Virus record (IMG/VR): IMGVR_UViG_3300008113_000075
Coordinates: 1-49,881 of that record
Length of the DNA: 49,881 nucleotides
Source of the DNA: a virus
Strand: one strand, 5' to 3'
The translations under genes and the position numbers were made by a program. This document shows positions 7,236 to 16,350 of this stretch, one piece after another (position 1 is the first letter of the stretch; each line of letters starts with the position of its first letter). Under the pieces are notes generated by a model. It ran no database searches and was not told the origin of the DNA. It saw nothing but the letters and a program-made list of their open reading frames with translations.

Positions 7236-10200
7236 TTAAATTTTTCCTATCTCTATAGAGAAACATACGGAATAATTAAAAGAAGGGTCCTTCGGAACTC
7301 TAAACTCATATCTTAATTCATTAATTTTAGTATATCTAATCTCAGAAGATCTGAAGTATCCATTTATAAGCTTCTGATAGTCTGCAAGGTCTCCTATGAC
7401 AGGAGTAAGAGTCTGTGAAGCAGAAATTGGAATCTTTTTCAGATATCCTCCATTATTTTTAGACTGGAATATAGGAATAATATTTTGATTCATATATTCT
7501 TTAAAGTCATCATCTAGGTCTGTAGAAGTTCCAAATCCAAATTCAGGTAATATAAATTGATCAAAAGTTCTTTTACCTCCATTCTCTAAGAAATATCTAG
7601 TTAGCATTCTATCTACTAATAAAACCCCTCTTAGTTCTGTAGGTGTGTTTTCCCACAATATTTCATAATTGGGATAGTTATTATAATTAACATCAAGAAC
7701 TCCTTTTATAGATTGACCATATATTAGTTGCTTTTGTGAATTTACCGAATCAGGTGTCTGCATAAATTTACTACCGAAAAATGCTTTCTGTTCTTTCATC
7801 ACCTTAGTACCAGGAAGGCTGTTATATCCAGTAGGACCTGTATATTCTCTATAAAATCCAGCATCCCAAGAACTTTCAAAAATTGATAGGTTTCTTTTAT
7901 CAACAGGGGTTTCACCTATTAATGTGTATACAGGATTATATGGAGAATTCTGGCCTATTCTAAAAATCCATTGAGGTGAATATTTATAATAGTTTACGTT
8001 TTTAGATACTCCAAAATTATCCCTATATGGACCAAAAGAACAATATGAATATTCTATAGGATCTATCACATTGATATCTCCACCCATGTATTTTCCTCCC
8101 TCACAAACGTAAAATACAGAACTAGAAAAATCGTAAGGAACTTCCATAACTATATAGGATCCGATATTCCCTGGAGTTCCAACTAAAGTATATCCCTGAT
8201 TTATAGAATCGCCTGTTATATTATTACCTATATTAGACTCAGAAAAATATAATTGATATCCAGAATTACTAGAATCGCTAAGATCAAAATAATAAGTTAC
8301 TCCTTTAACGAGATTTATTTCACCTTGTGAAATTCCGTTGATTTCTATACACGATGTTGATCCTAGGTCATATGTAGAATTATCTTCCGATTTATCTACT
8401 ATTTTAACATAGAATATTAAAGATTCGGGCATAGTCCAAAAAGGAGCATCATATTTTACGTTTTCAAATTTTAATATCTCTCTAAAGCTAGGAACGTATT
8501 CTCCGCTATATCTATACATTTCAGTATCTCCGTCTAGCTCATCTATATTATATCCAACGTTAAATACTGTAAGCTCTTGTGGCTTGTCTGTTATCTCCAC
8601 CGGGAATAATATATTGTCCTGCTCTATAACGGAAGGCTTTAAGAACTCTAAAACAAACTGGTTATTTAATACCTTATTAGTTTTATTTACAGAGTCCCAT
8701 TCATAAGTAGTATATTCTATATAAGGATAACCAGTATTTATCCATAATGAAATATTTGCAAAAGATATTTTTTCTAGTATATTTCCCCAATATCCTATAC
8801 CTCCGCTTCTTTGATAAATTGGGATATTAGATATAGTTGTGTAGTTTGCTATAGTTGGTATATTAACAGGTCCTGGTATTCCTATATCAGTAAAATCAAA
8901 TTCATATCCAGGAGCTATTGCTGTAAAGTTAACAACCTCCTCTCCTACTCCAGTAGGAAAAGGTAAAACATACCCACTATAAGGAGCAGGTCCAGCAATC
9001 CCATAGAAAGATCCGGGACTAGTTGTATTTGGACCTAAAATAGGATTCGGCTGAGTAGAAGGCAGATAAGTAAAGTTTACTTCGTCTCTTAAATCTGTAT
9101 CATATTCAGGATTAGGTATAATATAAATCTCTCCCTCATTTCCAAATGTACCTGGATTAACTGAAGAAAATAATCCCTGAGCATTAGGATTTGATGATAT
9201 ATTTAAAGCGGAAGATAATTTTATATCTCCTACTATTGGAAGTTCTATTAATCCTCCAGGAAGATATGATGATACAGGAGCAGAAAAATATTGGCTGTCT
9301 AATTTATCTCTTAAAGAATATAATAAGAAGTAATCTAGATCTAAATATTGTCTAGAAGGACTTATATCTTCAAAATCAAGAACTCTTGCGTCATCTATTA
9401 AAACTTCTATTATAAAAGTTATATTTTTAAATGTCCTATTCTCGACAACCTTTATTTTTACAGGAGGTTGTATTTCATCAATTATATTTTTTATTGGTAC
9501 TATTACACAAGAGAATTTATAATTATCGTAGAACCTATCGTCTTCTATATACTTTATTGATTCACCTTGAGCATAATCAGTAAATGTTCTTTTGATTCTA
9601 ACTTTTGCTCCTCTATATAGGGATTCAGAATATCCACTACTCGTATTAAAATCAAACAATGAATATCTTTCAGTAAGATCTATATCCTCTATTGTATTAC
9701 TAGTTGGATAATAATTTGATAAATCCTCTCCCTCTATGGAGAAATAATCCATAAAATAATCTCTTACAGCTGGATTAGAATTTAATAATAAAGACTCATT
9801 AAGTTCACCTGATAGGTAGCTTTTATCTATATGCAAAGGATCCTCAGGTAATGAATATGGTGGTTTTTGTAAATGGTACCACTCATGTGTAAAATATTGA
9901 GGGTCTTGTGTTCTTCTAAAAAAGCTGGGAGAAAAATTAAGAGGATTAAATGCTAAATTATTATTTAGTCTATATCCGTTTCCTCTAACATCAGTTCCCC
10001 CTCTGTAAACCCATTTAGTAATGTATGGGCTAACTCTACTATTTATAGCATAGTCAGGATTATAGTTATCTTGTGTATAATCGTATTCAGATTCTAGCTT
10101 ACCAAAATTTAATTGTTTATATTTAGTATCTAGTCCTATTAGATCATTTATAAATTGTAATGATTGAACTCCGTAAAATCCGGGGAAAGAATCAAGATCC

Positions 10201-12863
10201 GGATAGAATGAATAATCGAAGTTAGCTGTTGTTATACTTCCTGTTTCATTGCCTCTAGATGATAGGGTAGGAAAAACATTAGATTCTGCAGTCGAAGAAG
10301 AAACTAGTAATTCGTACTCTTCCTCTCCTGGAACACCTATGAAGAAATCCGGACCAGATATAGTATTTATAGGTGATCCTGAAGTTGGATATTTTATTGT
10401 TGCTCCAGAAGAAACATAATAAGTTTTTCCTGGAACTATTTTAGTTGTTCCATCTGGTTGAGTGTCAAGATGTTTATAGTATTCTTTTGTTGGTGTATAT
10501 CCATATTGGCTATACCAAAAATCCATATCTATTTCTCTTAGCCCATAGAATGAGAATATTCCAAGAGGAATGTTGTATGTTTCAAAAGCAGATATACTTC
10601 CAGATGATCCAAATGCTATAGATTCAGTAAAGTTTCCTATCTCTATAGTTGCATGGGTTTCAAAATCCTTTAATCCTATAATATCCCCATTTTTATCCTT
10701 AGAATACTGATCTATAAATCTATATTTCCCTATTACAACTGAAGCTGATTTATTAGAATATTCTGGTATATTTGAGAATGAATCAGTTGAAGTATTCTTA
10801 ATAGTTTCTATGTATGTAGAACCAATATTTATTTTATTCGCGTCCTCTATTTTTACTTTTACTCTAGTTCTCGAATAATTAGATCCTCCTATAAAAGATT
10901 GATTTCTGTTTATATCACATACATCTTTTTCGTTTATAAAAACAGTACCTCTTTCAGAATCTGGCATTCTTTGTAAAGTGGTAAAATCTTTAAAAAAGTC
11001 TAGATGATATTTTTCATTCTCTTGTAATCCAGTAGCTTTAGTTCTTATAACTACCTCGTCGCCAGATTGAAATGCCTCAAAAGAATTATAGTTAAAGCTG
11101 TTAAAAATACCTGTAAGGGATTTAGCTATATCCTCATTAGTACCAAAGGGATGATAATAATAAACATTATCCTGAGCATAAAAGCTTCCTGGACCCCACT
11201 CATCTATAGAAAATGAAAGATCCGATGCTTTTATTATATCGTATTTACCTCCAGGCAATCCATAATAACCTAATGGGTTATAAAATACAAAAGCATTCTC
11301 TGATGAATTGTTTAATTCTTTTCCTATTCTAATAACTGAATATCCCCTACCTTTTTCTCCAGTAGTAACCGCAGGATATTGCTTCTTTGTTCCTTCATCT
11401 TTTCCTGTAAGTATGGAAAGGTCTATTGAAGTATCCTGTATAACTATTTCGTTTTCATATCCGTTTATACCATAGGCCGAATATATTGGTTTAGGAGACA
11501 CGTTAGAATAATTAACATCTCTTTTTAATGAATGAAAATTATCCTTCTTGTCTTTTATCCAAAATAGCTTAGTGTTCTCACTTACATTTACATCGTCGGA
11601 ATTAGGTATTACCCCGTTTACTTTATCATTATCAATAAATAATCTTACACCGTTATCATTATATTGGAAGTAAGGTGTTTCTTCGTAGTAGTATCCTTTA
11701 TTGTTTTTTTCAGGCACTGGAGTATTTCCGGAATTTCCTTGATCTCTATATAAAGAATTACCGTCTAATTTAAAGCTAGCTAACTCCGGTGCATTAACAT
11801 AAAGGCCAAAATATCTGTTTATAGTATAATTTTCCGAATCATTATCATTAAATAAAAATTCAAGATTTAATAGCTTGTAGCTTATTATACCATTATTTCT
11901 AAATCCATTTGTTATGAAATCCTCAAATCCTATTTGAGTCTGTGGATCCTCATAATAATCTAATAAAAAATCCCCCTTCTTATCAAATATACCTACCGAA
12001 TAATTTACTCCATTAAATGTAGTAAGCTGATTTTCCTCAAATCTTACATCTATAAGACTGTCAGTGTATCCAGGATTAGATTTTATTTTTCTTAAATATT
12101 TTCCTATTTTAGAATTCTCTGTTAGATCAAAACTAGCTACAACTGTAGACTTTGGTAGTATCTTATCGTAGAAATGATCTGCAGTATTTTCTACATTATT
12201 TATGTTGTATGATGGATCGAGTAGTATAACATTTCCCTGCCCCTGTATAACATTGAATGTAAAAGCTGTTGCTGTAAATATATTACCGTCAGTAAATGTT
12301 TGTGATCCACTAGATACTTCATATGGAAGATAAAAAGGATCTTGTGTATTTACTGAAGGATCCTGTAGAACCTTATAGGTTTTTCCAGGTTCCAAAGATG
12401 ATACAGGAATCTGATATGAATAATCTATAGGATCATTAACCTTAAATATAACAAAATGGTCCGGTATATCTTCGCCTAACCAAAGGGGTGCTAAATATGA
12501 AAAATCCTCATCATACCTATCAGATATTAAAGGAGATACACCAGAGCTATAAAAAAAGTTATAGCTACTTTCTAGATTTTTTATTTGATTTTGTACAGGA
12601 TCTCCCTCGCCAACCATTCCAAAAACAAATTGCGGGGGGGTTTTTCCATCGTCAAAAAATCTATATAAATCCTTATCGTAAGTAGTATCAGGTGATATTC
12701 TAAAAGCTTTATATGAACTATTAGCCATCTCTTCATTAGAATCTATAGAATTAAGCCATATATCACTTTTAGAGTCAACTGTTAACTTAACATTCCCGGA
12801 TATTCTTGGATTTGCTCTAAGAACCCCGAAAGACGAGTTCTGTTTAATTATCTTTCTTGCCAC
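7236..12863 (-). CDS. Very large virion protein, probable baseplate or fibre component
   Basis: 1875 residues, starting with GTG and opening MARKIIKQNSSFGVLRANPR. It is beta-rich with many Tyr, Asn, Asp and Ser and no membrane segment; I recognise no enzyme motif. The N-terminal 150 residues, with NPRISGNVKLTVDSKSDIWL and later SYLAPLWLGEDIPDHFVIFK, look like a separate, better-ordered domain that may anchor it to the baseplate. Further segments have the look of immunoglobulin-like or jelly-roll strands. It lies 3 bases after the 1159-residue gene and 43 bases before the collagen-fibre gene, so it is part of the left structural operon. Codons 75-77 contain a run of seven cytosines, unusual in this AT-rich genome; see the homopolymer entry. 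The exact role is unknown. Confidence 0.65.
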   Translation of the reverse strand: MARKIIKQNSSFGVLRANPRISGNVKLTVDSKSDIWLNSIDSNEEMANSSYKAFRISPDTTYDKDLYRFFDDGKTPPQFVFGMVGEGDPVQNQIKNLESSYNFFYSSGVSPLISDRYDEDFSYLAPLWLGEDIPDHFVIFKVNDPIDYSYQIPVSSLEPGKTYKVLQDPSVNTQDPFYLPYEVSSGSQTFTDGNIFTATAFTFNVIQGQGNVILLDPSYNINNVENTADHFYDKILPKSTVVASFDLTENSKIGKYLRKIKSNPGYTDSLIDVRFEENQLTTFNGVNYSVGIFDKKGDFLLDYYEDPQTQIGFEDFITNGFRNNGIISYKLLNLEFLFNDNDSENYTINRYFGLYVNAPELASFKLDGNSLYRDQGNSGNTPVPEKNNKGYYYEETPYFQYNDNGVRLFIDNDKVNGVIPNSDDVNVSENTKLFWIKDKKDNFHSLKRDVNYSNVSPKPIYSAYGINGYENEIVIQDTSIDLSILTGKDEGTKKQYPAVTTGEKGRGYSVIRIGKELNNSSENAFVFYNPLGYYGLPGGKYDIIKASDLSFSIDEWGPGSFYAQDNVYYYHPFGTNEDIAKSLTGIFNSFNYNSFEAFQSGDEVVIRTKATGLQENEKYHLDFFKDFTTLQRMPDSERGTVFINEKDVCDINRNQSFIGGSNYSRTRVKVKIEDANKINIGSTYIETIKNTSTDSFSNIPEYSNKSASVVIGKYRFIDQYSKDKNGDIIGLKDFETHATIEIGNFTESIAFGSSGSISAFETYNIPLGIFSFYGLREIDMDFWYSQYGYTPTKEYYKHLDTQPDGTTKIVPGKTYYVSSGATIKYPTSGSPINTISGPDFFIGVPGEEEYELLVSSSTAESNVFPTLSSRGNETGSITTANFDYSFYPDLDSFPGFYGVQSLQFINDLIGLDTKYKQLNFGKLESEYDYTQDNYNPDYAINSRVSPYITKWVYRGGTDVRGNGYRLNNNLAFNPLNFSPSFFRRTQDPQYFTHEWYHLQKPPYSLPEDPLHIDKSYLSGELNESLLLNSNPAVRDYFMDYFSIEGEDLSNYYPTSNTIEDIDLTERYSLFDFNTSSGYSESLYRGAKVRIKRTFTDYAQGESIKYIEDDRFYDNYKFSCVIVPIKNIIDEIQPPVKIKVVENRTFKNITFIIEVLIDDARVLDFEDISPSRQYLDLDYFLLYSLRDKLDSQYFSAPVSSYLPGGLIELPIVGDIKLSSALNISSNPNAQGLFSSVNPGTFGNEGEIYIIPNPEYDTDLRDEVNFTYLPSTQPNPILGPNTTSPGSFYGIAGPAPYSGYVLPFPTGVGEEVVNFTAIAPGYEFDFTDIGIPGPVNIPTIANYTTISNIPIYQRSGGIGYWGNILEKISFANISLWINTGYPYIEYTTYEWDSVNKTNKVLNNQFVLEFLKPSVIEQDNILFPVEITDKPQELTVFNVGYNIDELDGDTEMYRYSGEYVPSFREILKFENVKYDAPFWTMPESLIFYVKIVDKSEDNSTYDLGSTSCIEINGISQGEINLVKGVTYYFDLSDSSNSGYQLYFSESNIGNNITGDSINQGYTLVGTPGNIGSYIVMEVPYDFSSSVFYVCEGGKYMGGDINVIDPIEYSYCSFGPYRDNFGVSKNVNYYKYSPQWIFRIGQNSPYNPVYTLIGETPVDKRNLSIFESSWDAGFYREYTGPTGYNSLPGTKVMKEQKAFFGSKFMQTPDSVNSQKQLIYGQSIKGVLDVNYNNYPNYEILWENTPTELRGVLLVDRMLTRYFLENGGKRTFDQFILPEFGFGTSTDLDDDFKEYMNQNIIPIFQSKNNGGYLKKIPISASQTLTPVIGDLADYQKLINGYFRSSEIRYTKINELRYEFRVPKDPSFNYSVCFSIEIGKI
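12634..12640 (-). repeat. C7 homopolymer tract within the 1875-residue gene
   Basis: Minus strand reads five A then seven C, encoding Lys-Thr-Pro-Pro at residues 74-77. It is the longest C/G run I noticed in the window. Runs of this kind slip during replication, and a slip here would cut the protein off near its start. Confidence 0.6.
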
Positions 12864-12866
12864 TTA

Positions 12867-15800
12867 TTAAATAGTTTTCTTACTTTGAGAATAAGCAGGT
12901 GAAATTAAAGAGGTCTTAGTGTAACTTCCTGTTACTAGAACATCGAAAGAGAAAAGATCCTCATTTTTTACCTGTATATCTATACCTATTTTTTTAGTAT
13001 AGGTAATATTTTTCAAGTTACCTGCAGATCTCCAGCCTCCAACAAATCCAAGCTTATCTTGAGCTCTCATTTGAAAAACTAAAGGAACTGTTATTGCATT
13101 CTCCTCTCCAAATTCTAATGTCTTTTTAGCTAATTGAGTAGATCCTTCTATTTGTATAGCTGTGTGATTAGTCGGTGCTAAGAACAGATAAGATCCGCAA
13201 GAAAATTTACCACATAAAAACTCATCAGTATCTATAAATCCTAGTTTGTTCGGATATGCGTCATCATCAGTACCAAAAGATGAAGAGCTATTTGCTGGAT
13301 AATATTGTAATTGCTGATATGATGCTGTCTGTGAACTTGTTATTGATGATGTTATGTTAGTATCTGTTTCAAATCCTAAAGCATGTCTAAAAGATGGATA
13401 ATCCATTGGTCCTGTAGGAAGAACTGGAGGTCTTATTAAAGTTGCAAAAGGACTACTTCCTCCATCGTTTATATCAGGGTGACTTATATGAATACAAAAT
13501 TCATTAAGATTACCATTACCGGTTGGAGTTCCTGTAGAATAATTTCCGTTCCATATATTAGCATTAACAGAGCCTAAAGGAGTTGTAGTAGGATCAAATG
13601 GCATAAGTATCCCATCATTATTTATAGGTAATCCTGAGGTACCATTACTGATGTTCCATGATAAAGAAGTAGGTGGATCGAAATATAAATTCTCATCTAG
13701 ACCCACACTCTTATATCTCGTATAAACAAATTGAGAATAGGCATTAGCGCTCTGATATCCAGATGCTTGTATGAAAGATCCTGGAGAGGATACATTTACA
13801 TCACCGTTAACTATACCTGATAATTGTACCGGTGTTTCTCCATACTTTCTATTATTATTGTAATCTGATTGTCCAACTATAGAGTTAGGTGCTTTTACTC
13901 CCTGTCCTCCTGGAATTAAAGAGGATAACTCGAGAGGAGTAGCAGCTTCATTTCTAAGCTCTAAATAATATACCACGGTAGATATTTTTCCTTTGTTGCT
14001 AGGATTAGATAAATCTATAAGTTGATCGTAATACCCTGCAAATAAATTTATTGTACTTCCAGGATTTATCTTATTTGATGTGTTTCCACTTCTAACATAA
14101 ACGCCAAGAGTTCCTTTAGCTTTAGCAATAAGTGCTCTAAGAGATTGAAGTTCGTTGTCTATTTGTGTTATCTTTTGAAAAAGATCTAAAGCTTTACCTG
14201 TAGCATCGAAAAATCCTGATGCAATTACTGATGAGTTATGTGCAAAGAATTTATCTCCAGATGTAAATTGTGTAGATAAATGCTGATCTAATCCTTTTGC
14301 TTGTAAATCCTCTTGAACTTTAACTACTGCTTTATCAGTATTGTTCTGTGCTGCAAAAGATGTGTTATCAACCTGAACAACTAAATCTGGTGGGAATTCA
14401 ACTACAGCAGATGTAGACCAATCAGATGTTAAAGGATTAGTTGGCCATCCTGCTTCGGATATCGACTGTACTTGTATTTCTACCTTCTCGCCTTTTGTTA
14501 TAGCTATGTCTAATTGATTTATATTTACCGTATTAGCGTCGCTAACGTCCTCTATTTGCCAAATGTAGGTTCCAGTATCAGTGTCATATACTTTCTTTCT
14601 TACATCGCTTTTAAATTGAACCCAGTTTGTAAATTGGCCAGTTTTTTGTACACCGTTATTGTCTATATAATCGATTTGGTCTACGCCATTCGGGTTACCA
14701 GTTAATGAAAGATATCTGTATCTAACATTAAATTGTATTATATTTTGCTCTCCAGTTTTAGCATCTATTATTGGCTCGGGTATTGGCCAAAATCCTCTTA
14801 CTCTATATTTAGGTGCTTCTGTTAATTCTGGTATAGTTATAACAAGATTGTTTATTTCTGTTATTGTTGTTGATAATAATCCAGTTTTTGTACCTTTATC
14901 TTTAGTTAAAGAAGCTATTTTGTCGTTTAATTTTTTAAACTCAGCATTAGGCGTTTTCTTTACAGATGTAGTTGTTAACTCTGATAGTTGTTTTCTAGTC
15001 TGATCTATTGCTCTATCTATAGAATCTATCTCATTCTTAAGAGAAGTTTTTATTTTAATCTTGTCTTTAAAAGATGTGCTTTCTTTAGAATCTGTTACCT
15101 GAGCATTTATTTTAACAACTTTAAAATTACCAGGGGAAACTACTGGAGCAGAAGGTGTTTGACCATAAATAGAAGGAATAGTATTCTCCTTAGCTGAAGC
15201 AATAAATATTTTTCCAAAGTCGGATACTTGAGAATTGTAAAAGGATTCTAAATTTTTTACACCATCACTAGTTGTAATTTGTAATTCATTAGACCAAAAG
15301 CATATACCTGGACTATATTTACTAGAAGCAACATTAAAGTCTCCATCTATAGATTTAATAAAAATTCCCTGTCTTTCATCAAATCCAACATTTACTTCTA
15401 CTTGTCTGTTAGATAATACATTAGAATATATTGTCAATGATGAATCTCCTATTTGTACAGGTTCAAATCCAAATATTCTTTTTAATACAACAGTTTGATT
15501 TGTAACATCTATTGCAGATACCTCATACTTAGTACCTCCAGCAGTTATTAATAAATCTCCTTTTGATAATGTTCTTGAATTTTCTGTATCTGCTAAGGTA
15601 TCGTTGTATCTTATTGTGTTCAACTTATACTTTCTTACTGTTACAGTAGTTGTTGTACCACTCTCAGTATTTTGTACCTCTTCGTCGAATATTCTAAGAA
15701 CTCCAAAAGATCCAGTATATCTTATAGTCCTTAATTCAAGGTTATTTATTTGCTCGTCTATAAAATATTGTATTCCTTGGCTTTCTAAAGCTCCTATAAG

Positions 15801-16346
15801 ATCAGCATCAGTTATATCGTTTCTTCCCTTTAGATTATTATCAAAGTACTGTTTTTGTACATCAGATTGTGTGTTTGCGATTATTCTTTTTACGTAAACA
15901 TTTTCCGAATTTTCAGGTATTTGATTCTCTACGTCTATCTCAACATAAAGAAGAGGGTTAAGAAACGATTCAAAAAACCAGTTATTCCTTGCCTGAAAAG
16001 TTGAAGGTACTTGTAAGCTAGACGGGGAAGAAGGATCCTTTAGAACTTTAGCCTGATATATTTTAGCAACAGTTCCATCCGCATTTCTTACGTTTGCTCT
16101 ATTATCCTCAAGACCAGATAAAGATTTAATGTTTTGATCTAATCTGTTTATCTCAGACTTTAAAAATCCGAAAGAAGGAACCTGTATATTTTCGGATGTG
16201 TTATCATCTTTTAAAAATTCTATCTCTACAGTATCCTTAGGGGATGTTGTTAAGTCATTAAGTTTATTAATAATCTCTAGAGAGTTCTTTTGAAGTCTAA
16301 GAAATTGTGCTATTAAGGATGAAAATGAGTTTTTCGTATTCGACAT
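12867..16346 (-). CDS. Large virion protein with coiled coils and fibronectin-like region
   Basis: 1159 residues. Residues 1-75 form a predicted coiled coil (SSLIAQFLRLQKNSLEIINK onward). A second coiled coil lies at about 422-485 (IDSIDRAIDQTRKQLSELTT). Between about 510 and 655 the pattern YRVRGFWPIP, then YRYLSLTG, then IAITKGEKVEIQVQSISEAG resembles fibronectin type III-like domains often found in tail proteins. The C-terminal third is beta-rich and ends in a strand-rich domain (ITYTKKIGIDIQVKNEDLFS). Four bases separate it from the 727-residue gene and three from the 1875-residue gene, so the three are almost certainly co-translated partners. It is probably a trimeric baseplate-attached spoke or fibre; no receptor-binding motif is recognisable. 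Confidence 0.65.
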   Translation of the reverse strand: MSNTKNSFSSLIAQFLRLQKNSLEIINKLNDLTTSPKDTVEIEFLKDDNTSENIQVPSFGFLKSEINRLDQNIKSLSGLEDNRANVRNADGTVAKIYQAKVLKDPSSPSSLQVPSTFQARNNWFFESFLNPLLYVEIDVENQIPENSENVYVKRIIANTQSDVQKQYFDNNLKGRNDITDADLIGALESQGIQYFIDEQINNLELRTIRYTGSFGVLRIFDEEVQNTESGTTTTVTVRKYKLNTIRYNDTLADTENSRTLSKGDLLITAGGTKYEVSAIDVTNQTVVLKRIFGFEPVQIGDSSLTIYSNVLSNRQVEVNVGFDERQGIFIKSIDGDFNVASSKYSPGICFWSNELQITTSDGVKNLESFYNSQVSDFGKIFIASAKENTIPSIYGQTPSAPVVSPGNFKVVKINAQVTDSKESTSFKDKIKIKTSLKNEIDSIDRAIDQTRKQLSELTTTSVKKTPNAEFKKLNDKIASLTKDKGTKTGLLSTTITEINNLVITIPELTEAPKYRVRGFWPIPEPIIDAKTGEQNIIQFNVRYRYLSLTGNPNGVDQIDYIDNNGVQKTGQFTNWVQFKSDVRKKVYDTDTGTYIWQIEDVSDANTVNINQLDIAITKGEKVEIQVQSISEAGWPTNPLTSDWSTSAVVEFPPDLVVQVDNTSFAAQNNTDKAVVKVQEDLQAKGLDQHLSTQFTSGDKFFAHNSSVIASGFFDATGKALDLFQKITQIDNELQSLRALIAKAKGTLGVYVRSGNTSNKINPGSTINLFAGYYDQLIDLSNPSNKGKISTVVYYLELRNEAATPLELSSLIPGGQGVKAPNSIVGQSDYNNNRKYGETPVQLSGIVNGDVNVSSPGSFIQASGYQSANAYSQFVYTRYKSVGLDENLYFDPPTSLSWNISNGTSGLPINNDGILMPFDPTTTPLGSVNANIWNGNYSTGTPTGNGNLNEFCIHISHPDINDGGSSPFATLIRPPVLPTGPMDYPSFRHALGFETDTNITSSITSSQTASYQQLQYYPANSSSSFGTDDDAYPNKLGFIDTDEFLCGKFSCGSYLFLAPTNHTAIQIEGSTQLAKKTLEFGEENAITVPLVFQMRAQDKLGFVGGWRSAGNLKNITYTKKIGIDIQVKNEDLFSFDVLVTGSYTKTSLISPAYSQSKKTI

Positions 16347-16350
16347 TTTT

